Positions 25,354 to 34,040 are shown, numbered from the stretch's first letter. The stretch is DNA of 64,000 nucleotides from Verrucosispora sp. NA02020 (GCF_013364215.1 NZ_CP054923.1:868001-932000), one strand, 5' to 3'. Notes: generated from the letters alone by a model not told the origin. Numbers and translations are program-made.

Positions 25354-26136
25354 GTGGGCGGTAGCAATCCGTTGGAGGACGAGTTCCGCGACTTCGTCAC
25401 GGCCCGTTCCGCCGCGCTGCTGCGCACCGCGTACCTGCTCACCGGTGACTGGGGCACCGCCGAGGACCTGCTCCAGACCGCGCTGACCAAGACGTACCTG
25501 GCCTGGAAGCGCCTCGGTGGTATCGAGGCCATCGAGCCGTACGCCCGGCGCGTCATGGTCAACACGTCGACGAGTTGGTGGCGGCGTCGCTGGCACGGCG
25601 AGCGACCGACCGAGGTGCTGCCGGAGCGCGCCGCCGCCGACGCGATCGAGCAGCAACTCGACCGTGACGTGCTCTGGCGGCACCTGCGCGCACTGCCCGC
25701 CCGGCAGCGCGCGGTGCTGGTGCTGCGCTACTACGAGGACATGTCCGAGGCGCAGACCGCCGCCCTGCTGGAGATCTCGCCGGGCACCGTCAAGAGCCAG
25801 TCCTCCCGCGCCCTGGCCACCCTGCGACGGCGACTCGGCGCGGAGGAGGCGATCACCCTCCCCGGCGCACCGACGACCCCGGCCTCATCAGCGGCCACAC
25901 CCACGCCGGCGGCCCGCCGGGCCGGTCGCCCGACCACCCGGTCCACGCCCACCACCCGGTCCACGCCCACCGCCAGGCTCCGCCCGGCCGCCGGGTCCGA
26001 CGTACCACCTCCGGCCGACGCGCCGCCTTCTACCGGCCGAGGAGACCCACAGGTTCCGGCCCTACGACCCGGGTCACCGCCCGAGGCGGCGGCGCCGCGG
26101 CAGCCGGACGACGCCCTGGTCGGAGAGCACCGGTGA
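25354..26136 (+). CDS. SigE-family ECF RNA polymerase sigma factor with Pro/Thr tail
   Basis: Group 4 sigma factor, 260 residues. Region 2 is EFRDFVTARSAALLRTAYLL ... DLLQTALTKTYLAWKRL, region 4 is LPARQRAVLVLRYYEDMSEA ... ISPGTVKSQSSRALATLRRR. After region 4 comes an unusual disordered extension of about 90 residues with repeats RSTPTTRSTPTAR and Pro/Ala-rich sequence. The stop overlaps the GTG of the next gene by four bases, so the two form a sigma/partner pair. The start GTG 25354 sits in a purine-rich stretch GGGGGTGG. The factor belongs to the SigE family, not the mycobacterial SigE missing at region 1. Confidence 0.9.
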   Translation: MGGSNPLEDEFRDFVTARSAALLRTAYLLTGDWGTAEDLLQTALTKTYLAWKRLGGIEAIEPYARRVMVNTSTSWWRRRWHGERPTEVLPERAAADAIEQQLDRDVLWRHLRALPARQRAVLVLRYYEDMSEAQTAALLEISPGTVKSQSSRALATLRRRLGAEEAITLPGAPTTPASSAATPTPAARRAGRPTTRSTPTTRSTPTARLRPAAGSDVPPPADAPPSTGRGDPQVPALRPGSPPEAAAPRQPDDALVGEHR

Positions 26137-27410
26137 ACACCGTTTCCGGAGGTCGTGACAACCAGAGCGGGGCGCCGGAACGTCTCGTCAACATGTCGCA
26201 GGACGAGTTGGAGCGCGCCGTCCGGGAGACGTTCTCCCGGCAGGTGGCGACCCCGCGCGCCCCGCACGACCCGGCGGGTGCCGTGCTCCGCCGGGCCCAC
26301 CGCATCCAACGTCGCCGCACGGTGGCCGGAATGAGCCTGGCCGCGTCCGCGATCGTGCTGGTCAGCGTCAGTGCGATGCACCTACGCGACGACCACCCGC
26401 CGCCCGGCGGCACGGTCGTGATCGCGGATCCGTACCCGGCACCGGACACGTACCGCACCGTCCTCCCGTCGCCCGGCCCGCGCACCGAGACTCCGCTGGC
26501 CGAGGTCGATCTGCTGGTGAACCGGACGATCGCCACCGCGCAGGGCCGCCGGGTGACCCTGATCGGGATCGGTGCGGTGGAGCGCGCACACCGTCTCACC
26601 GACGGGCGGGGCTGGCTGGCGGTCGGCGAACCGTCGCTGGCCGGGCGATCGCTCTGGGCGGTGGCGGCCGACGGGACCGCCCGGGTGCTGCTGGCGGGCG
26701 CCGACGAGATCGTCCTCGACCGGGACGGCCGGCAGGTCGCCTGGAAGCAGGACCGGGTGCTGGCCGCCGCCCGCATCGTGGACGGCGAACTGGCCGGCAC
26801 CGTACGCGCCGACGCGCCGACCACGGCCGTACCGCTGCGGTTCGTCGACGGCGCGGTGCTGGTGCGACTCGACCCCGACCTTCCCGGGCACGTGCTCTGG
26901 CCGCTGCGGCCGGGCCCACTCGACGAGGGCACGGACCGGACCAGCCAGCGGATCTTCGGCGCACTGCCGGACGGACGCCTGGTCGGCGAGGTGTCCGCCG
27001 AGACGCCCGAGGACGCCTGCCTGACCCTGCTCGATCCGGTGGCCCTTCGCCCACCCGAGCCGCCGGCCTGCGGCCCCACGATCGAGGGAGCCGGCCTCGG
27101 TGCGGTCTCCCCGGACGGGCGGTGGCTGCTGGTCAACGGGCGCGTCGGCGAGCAGGACCGGGCGCTGCTGGTCGACCTGACCCGACTCGATTCGACCCGA
27201 CTCGATCCGACCGTCCCGGTCCGGCCGGCCGGACCGGCGATGACCGGCGCGGTGTCCTGGAACCTGCCGGACGTGGCGCACTACGCCGACGCGACCGGTG
27301 CCCTGGTCCGGGTGGACGCCGAGCGGGTCCGCGCCGGTCGGTCCGCCGTCCGGGTCACCGTCCCCGGTCTGCGCGACGACGAGCCGCTGGTGGTGGTGAC
27401 CGGTGGCTGA
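26133..27410 (+). CDS. membrane-anchored partner protein of the ECF sigma factor
   Basis: Protein of 425 residues. The cytoplasmic N-terminus (1-65; QDELERAVRETFSRQVATP, then RRAHRIQRRR) precedes one membrane helix (about 66-84, TVAGMSLAASAIVLVSVSAM) and a large extracytoplasmic domain with repeated beta-propeller-like units (GRSLWAVAADGTARVLLAGA, AVSPDGRWLLVNGRVG, PLVVVTGG). The layout and coupling to the sigma gene indicate a transmembrane sensor or anti-sigma factor, though no zinc HxxxCxxC motif is present. A duplicated LTRLDSTRLDPT run occurs near residue 355. Confidence 0.82.
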   Translation: MNTVSGGRDNQSGAPERLVNMSQDELERAVRETFSRQVATPRAPHDPAGAVLRRAHRIQRRRTVAGMSLAASAIVLVSVSAMHLRDDHPPPGGTVVIADPYPAPDTYRTVLPSPGPRTETPLAEVDLLVNRTIATAQGRRVTLIGIGAVERAHRLTDGRGWLAVGEPSLAGRSLWAVAADGTARVLLAGADEIVLDRDGRQVAWKQDRVLAAARIVDGELAGTVRADAPTTAVPLRFVDGAVLVRLDPDLPGHVLWPLRPGPLDEGTDRTSQRIFGALPDGRLVGEVSAETPEDACLTLLDPVALRPPEPPACGPTIEGAGLGAVSPDGRWLLVNGRVGEQDRALLVDLTRLDSTRLDPTVPVRPAGPAMTGAVSWNLPDVAHYADATGALVRVDAERVRAGRSAVRVTVPGLRDDEPLVVVTGG

Positions 27411-27434
27411 CCGCCGGCCCGGTAGCGTCGGGCG

Positions 27435-28295
27435 ATGACCCACCGGATCGACCTGCACACGCACTCCACGGCCAGCGACGGCACGCTCGCTCCCGCCGAG
27501 CTGGTCCGGGCCGCTGCCGAGGCCGGGCTGGACGTGGTGGCGATCACCGACCACGACACCACCGCCGGCTGGGCGCCGGCCCTGCGGGCGCTGCCGCCCG
27601 GACTGCGCCTGATCCGCGGTGCGGAGCTGTCCTGCCGGTGGTACGGCGAGCAGCCACCGATGTCGCTGCATCTGCTGGCGTACCTGTTCGACCCGGACCA
27701 TCCGGAGCTGGTCGCCGAGCTGACCCGGATGCGGGCCGCCCGGCTGGCCCGTGGCGAACGGACCGTGGAACTGCTGCGTGCCGACGGTGTCGACGTGCGA
27801 TGGCCGGAGATCCTCGCCACGGCGGGCGGTGGGACCGTCGGGCGACCACACATCGCCCAGGCGCTGATCCGGGCCGGGCTGGTCGCCACCACCAGTGCGG
27901 CGTTCGGACCGGAGTGGCTGGGCGAGCGGTACCGCCTGCCGAAGGAGGACATCGACGTCTTCCACGCGGTCCGGCTGGTCCGGGCGGCCGGCGGGGTGCC
28001 GGTCTTCGCCCACCCCCGCGCCAGTCGACGTGGCCCGGTCGTGCCGGACACGCTGATCGCCGAACTGGCGGCGATCGGCCTGGCCGGTCTGGAGGCCGAC
28101 CACGAGGACCACTCGCCCGCCGAGCGGGCCCACGTCCGTGGACTCGCCGCCGACCTGGGCCTGCTGGTGACCGGGTCGTCGGACTTCCACGGCACGCACA
28201 AGACCGTCCGGCTCGGCGCCTTCACCACCGCGCCCGAGGCGTACGAGCGTCTCGTCGCCGCCGCGTCCGGGGTGACCGAGGTCGCTTCGGGCTGA
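27435..28295 (+). CDS. PHP domain metallophosphoesterase
   Basis: PHP-fold phosphoesterase of 286 residues. Metal-ligand motifs are RIDLHTHSTASDGTLAPAEL (His-x-His), ITDHDTTAGW, RGAELSCRW, PVFAHPRAS and VTGSSDFHGTHK. The nearest characterised relatives are nucleoside 3',5'-bisphosphate phosphatase/RNase AM (YciV) and histidinol phosphatase-like proteins; the actual substrate is not known. TAGCGT lies six bases before the ATG at 27435, consistent with a leaderless mRNA. It lies 24 bases after the sigma partner gene. Confidence 0.9.
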   Translation: MTHRIDLHTHSTASDGTLAPAELVRAAAEAGLDVVAITDHDTTAGWAPALRALPPGLRLIRGAELSCRWYGEQPPMSLHLLAYLFDPDHPELVAELTRMRAARLARGERTVELLRADGVDVRWPEILATAGGGTVGRPHIAQALIRAGLVATTSAAFGPEWLGERYRLPKEDIDVFHAVRLVRAAGGVPVFAHPRASRRGPVVPDTLIAELAAIGLAGLEADHEDHSPAERAHVRGLAADLGLLVTGSSDFHGTHKTVRLGAFTTAPEAYERLVAAASGVTEVASG

Positions 28296-28335
28296 CCTCG
28301 CGTTCCGCCCCGCCGACCGCCGCTACGGTGACCGG

Positions 28336-28950
28336 GTGGATCTCAAGCTCTTCGGCGAGGTCTTCGTGACCCTGCTGGTGATCGTCGACCCGCCCGGCAT
28401 GATGCCGATCTTCCTGGCGTTGACCGGTCCGCTGTCGGCCCGCGAGCGCAACCGGGCTGCCTGGCAGGCGGTCGCGCTGGCGCTCGGCGTGATCGTGGTC
28501 TTCGCGGTCGCCGGCCAGACCCTGCTCGCCTACCTGCACGTCGACCTGCCGGCGTTGCAGGCGGCCGGTGGGCTGCTGCTGATCCTGGTGGCGTTGGAGC
28601 TGCTCACCGGCAAGACCGACGACCCGACCAAGCAGGCCACCTCCAACATCGCCCTGGTGCCCCTGGGTACGCCGCTGCTGGCCGGTCCCGGCGCGATCGT
28701 GGCGACCATGCTCTTCGTCCAGCGGGCGGACCGGACGGCCGACTACACCGCCATCGCCGCCGCGATCGTCGCGGTGATGCTCGCGGTCTGGGTGGTGCTG
28801 CGCTTCTCCGGCGGGATCGTCAAGGTGCTACGCCCGGGCGGCATCGAGGTGCTCACCCGGATCGCCGGCCTGCTGCTGGCCGCGATCGCCGTGCAGCTCA
28901 TCGCGGACGCGATCGCCGCGTTCGTGGCCCAGTACAGCGGCGCCGGTTGA
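28336..28950 (+). CDS. MarC family integral membrane protein
   Basis: Six-helix membrane protein of 204 residues. VTLLVIVDPPGMMPIFLALT, AGQTLLAYLHVDLPALQAAG, GGLLLILVALELLTG and VPLGTPLLAGPGAIVATMLF are canonical MarC segments. The family was once linked to multiple antibiotic resistance but that role is not supported; transport function unknown. GTG at 28336 is six bases downstream of TACGGT, a probable leaderless promoter, 40 bases after the PHP gene. Confidence 0.92.
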   Translation: MDLKLFGEVFVTLLVIVDPPGMMPIFLALTGPLSARERNRAAWQAVALALGVIVVFAVAGQTLLAYLHVDLPALQAAGGLLLILVALELLTGKTDDPTKQATSNIALVPLGTPLLAGPGAIVATMLFVQRADRTADYTAIAAAIVAVMLAVWVVLRFSGGIVKVLRPGGIEVLTRIAGLLLAAIAVQLIADAIAAFVAQYSGAG

Positions 28951-29026
28951 GATCGGCCGGCCCTGTCGCCGGTCGCGCTGAGCGCCGCCGCTGCGACTGT
29001 CGGAGGTGGATGGCAGGATCGGGAAC

Positions 29027-29962
29027 GTGCGACGAGCCTCCCCCGCAGGACGACCCGCCGCCGGTGGCCGTGCCCCCCGGCCCCGCGACGCGCAGCCCGA
29101 GCAGCTCGGATTCGAGGGCATGCCGGAGCGGCTGTTCGTCTGCACCCCGAGCAAACTCGGTGCGTACGCGGACTGTCCCCGGCGCTACCGCTACTCCTAC
29201 GTCGACCGTCCCGCCCCGCCCAAGGGGCCGCCGTGGGCGCACAACTCCCTCGGCGCCAGCGTGCACACCGCCCTGAAGAACTGGTATGCGCTGCCCGTCG
29301 ACCGGCGCCGCCCGGAGGTGCTGCCCACCCTGCTCAAGGGCACCTGGGTGCGGGACGGCTACCGCGACGACGCGCAGGAACGGGACGTCTACCGGCGGGC
29401 ACTGGGTTGGCTGGAGACGTACGTCGGCGGGCTCGACCCGGCTGACGAGCCGCTCGGCGTGGAGCGGGTGGTGGCCACCAAGACCGGGGTGCTGGCGTTC
29501 AACGGGCGCACCGACCGGATCGACTCCCGACCCGGCCCGGACGGCCCCGAGCTGGTCATCGTCGACTACAAGACCGGCCGCACCGGGCTGGACGCCGACG
29601 ATGCCCGGGGCTCGCAGGCGTTGGCGCTCTACGCGTACGCGGCCGAGCGGGTGTTCCGTCGCCCGTGCCGTCGGGTCGAACTGCACCACCTGCCCAGTGG
29701 CACGGTCGCCGCGCACGAGCACACCGTCGACTCGCTGGCCCGGCAGGTGACCCGGGCCGAGCAGACCGCCCAGGACATCATGGCCGCCGAGCGGTCGGTC
29801 ACCGACGGCGGCGACCGGGACACCGCCTTCCCGACCACGCCCGGCCCGCGCTGCTCCTGGTGCGACTTCCGGCGTACCTGCCCGGCCGGTGCCGAGCAGC
29901 CGGGCAAGGAGCCCTGGGCGGCCGTCGACCGTCCCACCGCGCCGCCGGCCGAGCCGGGCTGA
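29027..29962 (+). CDS. RecB-family PD-(D/E)XK nuclease with Fe-S cysteines (Cas4/AddB-like)
   Basis: Single-domain nuclease of 311 residues. It has YADCPRRYRYSYVD (first cluster cysteine), the QxxxY motif as RGSQALALYAYAA, the catalytic PD-ExK as FNGRTDRIDSRPGPDGPELV ... IVDYKTGRTG and three clustered cysteines CSWCDFRRTC, matching the 4Fe-4S nuclease type of Cas4/AddB. No CRISPR or RecC genes are nearby, so a DNA-repair role is more likely. GTG at 29006 is a possible earlier start; 29027 was chosen because 29006 directly abuts the GGAGG site. Confidence 0.85.
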   Translation: MRRASPAGRPAAGGRAPRPRDAQPEQLGFEGMPERLFVCTPSKLGAYADCPRRYRYSYVDRPAPPKGPPWAHNSLGASVHTALKNWYALPVDRRRPEVLPTLLKGTWVRDGYRDDAQERDVYRRALGWLETYVGGLDPADEPLGVERVVATKTGVLAFNGRTDRIDSRPGPDGPELVIVDYKTGRTGLDADDARGSQALALYAYAAERVFRRPCRRVELHHLPSGTVAAHEHTVDSLARQVTRAEQTAQDIMAAERSVTDGGDRDTAFPTTPGPRCSWCDFRRTCPAGAEQPGKEPWAAVDRPTAPPAEPG

Positions 29963-29990
29963 GCCTGACTGAGCCGGGCTGAGCCGGAGC
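29951..29990 (+). repeat. 10-bp tandem repeat at the nuclease 3' end
   Basis: GAGCCGGGCT occurs at 29951 and 29971, with variants GAGCCTGACT at 29961 and GAGCCGGAGC at 29981: four units in register across the stop codon. Further GAGCC units continue to about 30015. Confidence 0.75.
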
Positions 29991-30062
29991 CGCGCCGGGC
30001 TGAGCCGCGCCGAGCCGTCCCGCCAGGATCTCGCCGAGCGAGCCAGGGGAGCAGCCGTCCGG

Positions 30063-30920
30063 TCAGCCGGACAGGGCTGCCACCCGGGCCGCCCGTTCCT
30101 CGGCGGCGCGCCGCATCGGTCCTTCCCGCCAGTCGCGTGGCAGGGCGGTGAGGGCGAGCCGGAGCGCGCGTACCGTCACGTCCGCCGACAGGGCGGTGGT
30201 CGGCAGGCCCAGCCCGCCGTACAGTCGCCGGGCCCAGCCGGGCAGCAGCGCCAGCGCGGTGCCGGCCACGCCGAAGTACGCCCACCTCAGCGGCCCGAGG
30301 TTGAGCCCGAAACGGGCGGGCAGGCTGAGTTTCCACGGCAGCGGCGGCGCGGTCAGGAACAGGGCCGTCTCGGCGGCCTCCTTGGTCATGCGCAACTCCG
30401 GGCGAACCCGGCGGTAGTACTCGGCCACCTCGGCGGCGGTGCCCGGCACCGTCTCCGGATCCAGCCCGACCAGTGCGGCGGACCGGCGCTGCTCGGTGTA
30501 GTAGCCGTCCACCTCGGCGTCGTCCAGTGGTACGCCGGCCCGGCGCGCGGTGTCGAGGAACGACTCCACCTCGGTGACGTGCACCCAGCGCAGCAGGTCC
30601 GGCTCGTCGACCCGGAACCGCTCCCCGGTGGCCGGGTCGACGGCCGTCATCCGGGCGTGCAGCCGACGCAGCCGTAGCCCGGCCTCCTCCGCCTCGGCCG
30701 TGGTGCCGTAGACGGTGGTGCCGACGTAGTTGGCGGTGCGGATCAGCCGGCCCCAGGCGTCCCGGCGGTAGTTGCTGTTCTGGGCGACCCCGGCCATCGC
30801 CCGGGGGTGCAGTGCCTGGAGGTAGAGCGAGCGCAGCCCGGCGAGGAGCAGGATCGGCTCCGCGTGCAGTTTCCAGGTGACCGAGTCGGGACCGAACAGG
30901 CCGGTGTCAGTGGAATCCAC
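30063..30920 (-). CDS. MpaB-type oxygenase (DUF2236)
   Basis: Protein of 285 residues of the ER-bound oxygenase MpaB/latex-clearing-like family. Early sequence is DSTDTGLFGPDSVTWKLHAE, then RSLYLQALHPRAMAGVAQNS and LRRLHARMTAVDPATGERFR and the haem-pocket histidine in LLRWVHVTEVESFL; hydrophobic C-terminal part includes WAYFGVAGTALALLPGWARR. Expected to bind haem b and oxidise lipophilic substrates. GTG 30920 was chosen because it opens the family. It is 31 bases downstream of the Fur gene and likely part of its transcript, an unusual pairing. Confidence 0.85.
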   Translation of the reverse strand: MDSTDTGLFGPDSVTWKLHAEPILLLAGLRSLYLQALHPRAMAGVAQNSNYRRDAWGRLIRTANYVGTTVYGTTAEAEEAGLRLRRLHARMTAVDPATGERFRVDEPDLLRWVHVTEVESFLDTARRAGVPLDDAEVDGYYTEQRRSAALVGLDPETVPGTAAEVAEYYRRVRPELRMTKEAAETALFLTAPPLPWKLSLPARFGLNLGPLRWAYFGVAGTALALLPGWARRLYGGLGLPTTALSADVTVRALRLALTALPRDWREGPMRRAAEERAARVAALSG

Positions 30921-30951
30921 CCACCAAGGGTGCCACGGCCTGCCGAAACGT

Positions 30952-31380
30952 TCAGGAGTCGGCGGAGCGGCGGGCCTGGCAACCGGGACAGAGCCCCCAG
31001 AAGGTGACTTCGGCCTCGTCGACGTGGAAGCCGACCGCGACCCGCGGATCCAGGCAGGGGGCCTCGCCGACGGCGCAGTCCACGTCGGCGATCTCGCCGC
31101 AGCCACGGCACACCATGTGGTGGTGGTTGTCACCGACCCGGGCCTCGTAACGGGCGGGACTGCCGGCCGGTGCGATCCGGCGGGACAGCCCGGCGCGGGA
31201 GAGCGCCCCCAGCACGTCGTAGACCGCCTGTGTGGAGACCGAGTCGATCCGCTCGCGTACCCGTCGGGTGATCTCGTCGACGTCAAGGTGACCGCCGTCC
31301 GCCAAGACGTCGAGTACGGCGAGGCGTGGCCGGGTGACCCGCAGGCCGTGCGACCGCAGCAGATCCTCACCCCTGGACAT
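30952..31380 (-). CDS. Fur family transcriptional regulator
   Basis: Metal- or peroxide-sensing repressor of 142 residues. The winged helix (LLRSHGLRVTRPRLAVLDVL ... STQAVYDVLGALSRAGL) is followed by the dimerisation domain with DNHHHMVCRGCGEIADVDC and CPGC, giving two C-x-x-C zinc pairs. The sequence is closest to the FurA/CatR kind that usually sits before katG; here MpaB takes that place. A palindrome TGTCAATGACA (31382-31392) lies directly upstream of the ATG and may be its own operator. Confidence 0.93.
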   Translation of the reverse strand: MSRGEDLLRSHGLRVTRPRLAVLDVLADGGHLDVDEITRRVRERIDSVSTQAVYDVLGALSRAGLSRRIAPAGSPARYEARVGDNHHHMVCRGCGEIADVDCAVGEAPCLDPRVAVGFHVDEAEVTFWGLCPGCQARRSADS

Positions 31381-31577
31381 GTGTCAATGACAGCACGCTC
31401 GCACCGACCGGACAACAGACCGGCGGGTTCGGTGGCTCGGGCCACAGCCAGCCCTTCCGGGTGACGTGTCGGTGAACCCTGGGCGCCGATGGGCCGTGTC
31501 AAGCAGAAGCGCACTGGGCGGGGCCCACCCCGGCCCGTACGCTGACAGGTCACGATCACCTACCGCCGGAGGTGCGG

Positions 31578-32063
31578 ATGTTCGAGAAGGCGCTGGGCCT
31601 GCCCATGCACGTGCTCGTCGTGCATGCGGTCGTGGTCTTCGTACCACTGCTGGTGTTGCTCGCCGCCGCGTACATCGCGCTGCCGAGATTCCGTTCCCGC
31701 CTGGACTGGGCGGTGGCGGTCCTCGCGATCGCCGCGCCGATCACGGCGTTCGTCGGCAAGCAGTCCGGCGAGGCCCTGCAGGAACGGCAGATCGCCAGAG
31801 GCTTCTCCGGCGAGATCATCGACCAGATGAACGCGCACGCCGCCTACGGTGACGTGCTGTTCCTGATCACGCTGGGTCTCGCCGTGGTGACGATCCTGCT
31901 GCTGGTCGCGACCAGCAGCCACCCCCGGGCGCCGAAGCTGCCGACCTGGTCGACGCCGGTGCTGTCGGTGCTGGTGATCGGGGCGGGTGTGGCCGCGCTC
32001 GTCTACGTCTGGCTCACCGGTCACTCGGGTTCCGAGATGGTCTGGGGCAACACCTTCGACTGA
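31578..32063 (+). CDS. DUF2231 membrane protein
   Basis: Four-helix membrane protein of 161 residues: MFEKALGLPMHVLVVHAVVV then VFVPLLVLLAAAYIALPRFR, an interhelical QSGEALQERQIARGFSGEII, VLFLITLGLAVVTILLLVAT and VLSVLVIGAGVAALVYVWLT. HVLVVHAVVV carries the two family histidines. The family (DUF2231) is of unknown function, perhaps haem- or metal-related. ATG 31578 has GGAGGT five bases upstream. Confidence 0.88.
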   Translation: MFEKALGLPMHVLVVHAVVVFVPLLVLLAAAYIALPRFRSRLDWAVAVLAIAAPITAFVGKQSGEALQERQIARGFSGEIIDQMNAHAAYGDVLFLITLGLAVVTILLLVATSSHPRAPKLPTWSTPVLSVLVIGAGVAALVYVWLTGHSGSEMVWGNTFD

Positions 32064-32076
32064 CGGCCCGCCTCGT

Positions 32077-32583
32077 TCAGAGGAACGCCCGCGAGCAGAG
32101 CAGGCAGACCACCACCACGAGGACGGCGCCCGCGATCCCGCCGATCACCCAGGTCACCCGCTGCGCCCGCTGCTCCTGCGTGTCCAGCGCCGTCATGTCC
32201 TGTGCCGGTAGCCGCCGTGGCGGTGCCGCCTGGAGATGCACCGGCGGACGCCATCCGGGCGGCGGCGCGGTGGTGGGCGGTGGCCCGCCGTACCCGGCCG
32301 GTCGGTGACCACCCGAGGAGCCGGCGCCCGGACCGGTCGCGACGTCGTCGGCGGGGGCCGTCGGCGGACGCCAGGGATCGTCGGACGCGGGTCGGCGTGG
32401 CACGGGGGCGCCCGGTGCGGGCAACCCGCCGGCACCGGGTGGGGACTCCGGCCGGGGGTCGGGCGGGGACTCCGGCCGGGCACGGGTGGCGGACTCCGCA
32501 CCGGTGTCGGGCGTGGGCCCGTCCCCGGTGACGGGCCGGCGCCAGGGATCGTCGGAGGCCGGGCCGGGGTGGGGCGTCGTCAC
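32077..32583 (-). CDS. proline-rich membrane-anchored hypothetical protein
   Basis: Protein of 168 residues: about 140 residues rich in Pro, Gly, Ala and Arg (DDPWRR and DDPWRPP repeats) followed by one C-terminal membrane helix (VTWVIGGIAGAVLVVVVCLL, about 144-163) and CSRAFL at the end, a tail-anchored layout. Function unknown. GTG 32583 opens MTTPHPGPASDDPW. Convergent with the DUF2231 gene (13-base gap). Confidence 0.72.
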   Translation of the reverse strand: MTTPHPGPASDDPWRRPVTGDGPTPDTGAESATRARPESPPDPRPESPPGAGGLPAPGAPVPRRPASDDPWRPPTAPADDVATGPGAGSSGGHRPAGYGGPPPTTAPPPGWRPPVHLQAAPPRRLPAQDMTALDTQEQRAQRVTWVIGGIAGAVLVVVVCLLCSRAFL

Positions 32584-32720
32584 GCCGTCCGACGCTACCA
32601 ACGACCGGTGTGCCACGCCGTCGGCCGCGCCGTGACCCCGTACGCCGTGCTCGGTCAGCCCGCACAGTCCGTGGTCGGCGGTTCGGGAGCGGTCCGGTGG
32701 TTGCGTTAGCCTTGGCGCTC

Positions 32721-32897
32721 GTGACGAGTGGGAATCCCGGTGGGCGGCGCGACGACGATCGCGCGGTCGACCTGAGCGACGACGACTTCGTGGTGCTGCC
32801 GGAACAGAGCGCCGACGACACCGATCGCGGGTGGGGCGAGCGGACCGGCGGCAACGACGACCGGCTGCTCGCCGAACGCCCGCCGCACTGGCACTGA
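32721..32897 (+). CDS. 58-residue acidic protein
   Basis: Short soluble protein MTSGNPGGRRDDDRAVDLSD ... NDDRLLAERPPHWH, rich in Asp and Arg. TAGCCT lies eight bases before the GTG at 32721, consistent with a leaderless mRNA. The C-terminal RLLAERPPHW motif recurs, to my recollection, in small actinobacterial proteins of unknown function. It is flanked by divergent/convergent minus-strand genes and appears monocistronic. Confidence 0.7.
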   Translation: MTSGNPGGRRDDDRAVDLSDDDFVVLPEQSADDTDRGWGERTGGNDDRLLAERPPHWH

Positions 32898-32989
32898 AAC
32901 GCCCTGCCGAGCCGGGACCGCGCCGGGCCGTCGCCCGGCGACCGTCGCGATCGACGAGGCGGGGCGACGCGTACCCGGTCGGGGCCCGG

Positions 32990-33349
32990 TCAGGGGGTGC
33001 TGGCCGCCGCCGGAGCCTTGCTCGTGCCGCCGCCGGAGGAGTTGCCCGACGAGCCGGTGCTGCCACCCGACGTGCTGCTCGACGAGGAGGTCGAGCCGGT
33101 CGAGGAGGACGACGACTCGGACGTACCCGACTTGCTCGGGCTCGACGTGGTGTCGGTGCTCGCCGAGCCGTTCGAGCGGGAGTCGGTGCGGTAGAAACCG
33201 GAGCCCTTGAAGACGATGCCGACGGAGTTGAAGACCTTCCGCAGCCGCCCCTCGCACGCCGGGCAGTCGGTCAGCGGCTCGTCGGAGAAGGACTGCACCG
33301 CCTCGAGCTGGTGACCGCACGTGGTGCAGGCGTACTGGTACGTGGGCAC
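32990..33349 (-). CDS. FmdB family zinc ribbon protein (Ruc/Rv0991c-like)
   Basis: Protein of 119 residues. The N-terminus MPTYQYACTTCGHQLEAVQS ... CPACEGRLRKVFNSVGIVFK holds two C-x-x-C pairs of the FmdB zinc ribbon. The rest (about 55-119) is a Ser/Gly/Thr-rich disordered tail. In mycobacteria the same gene (Rv0991c, Ruc) in the same position encodes a redox-regulated chaperone that acts when zinc cysteines oxidise; assignment here rests on architecture and gene order. It lies 61 bases downstream of the 5-formyl-THF cyclo-ligase. Confidence 0.88.
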   Translation of the reverse strand: MPTYQYACTTCGHQLEAVQSFSDEPLTDCPACEGRLRKVFNSVGIVFKGSGFYRTDSRSNGSASTDTTSSPSKSGTSESSSSSTGSTSSSSSTSGGSTGSSGNSSGGGTSKAPAAASTP

Positions 33350-33410
33350 GTTCTCCTCCGGGTCTGACACGGCCGGTTGGCACTCGACGTATTCGAGTGC
33401 CAATGGTGCG

Positions 33411-34040
33411 TCATCGGGGGCCGGTTCGTCCAGCGGAAGTGTGTGGCGCGACACCCGAGAGCGGGAGCAGGCCGCCGCTCGGGGTGAGCGCCGCGCGTAC
33501 CGGACGGTCGTGGGGCTCGGCCGGGACCTCGTCGAGCAGCTCGCCGTCGTACAGCGGCGTCACCGTGAGGGCGGTCGCCGGCACCCGGGCCAGCGCCCGG
33601 TCGTACGAGCCGCCACCCCGACCCAGGCGTACGCCCCGGCGGTCGGCGGCCAGGGCGGGCACCACGACCACTTCGGCCGTGGCGATCGCGTCGAGACCCA
33701 GCCGAGGGGTGTCCGGCTCGCGGATGCCCCGACCGGCGGCGACCATCGCGTCGGCTCCCGCCCAGCGGGCCCAGTCCAGGTCCAGGTCGTCGCGGAGCAC
33801 CGGCAGCAGCAGGTCGGCGCCGGGCGGCAACGCGTCGGCGAGCACCGCCGGCAGGTCCGGGCCGCCCGGCTCACCGCCCACCGGCGCGTACGCGGCCACC
33901 CGGGTCGGCCGTAGTCGGCGTACCAGGTCGACGAGTGCGGCCTGGACGGCTCCGGCGGCGCTCTCCCGCTCGGCGGCGGTGTACGCCCGACGGCGGGCCA
34001 GCAGCGTCACCCGTGCCGCCCGCTTCGCGTCATGCGTCAC
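33411..34040 (-). CDS. 5-formyltetrahydrofolate cyclo-ligase
   Basis: Cytosolic enzyme of 209 residues that converts 5-formyl-THF to 5,10-methenyl-THF using ATP. Motifs: ARRRAYTAAERESAAGAVQA, AYAPVGGEPGGPDLPAVLAD, the phosphate loop VRLGRGGGSYDRALARVP and VPAEPHDRPVRAALTPSG with the conserved ending. GTG 34040 follows GGAGCGGA. The gene order FmdB - cyclo-ligase - galU - glp - rimJ - glpR is the mycobacterial Rv0991c-Rv0996 order, though the cyclase gene is inserted before galU here. Confidence 0.92.
   Translation of the reverse strand: MTHDAKRAARVTLLARRRAYTAAERESAAGAVQAALVDLVRRLRPTRVAAYAPVGGEPGGPDLPAVLADALPPGADLLLPVLRDDLDLDWARWAGADAMVAAGRGIREPDTPRLGLDAIATAEVVVVPALAADRRGVRLGRGGGSYDRALARVPATALTVTPLYDGELLDEVPAEPHDRPVRAALTPSGGLLPLSGVAPHTSAGRTGPR

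Noticed and set aside
29027..29962. Cas4 of a CRISPR system
   Set aside because: Same domain with Fe-S cysteines, but no other cas genes or arrays; left as RecB-family nuclease.
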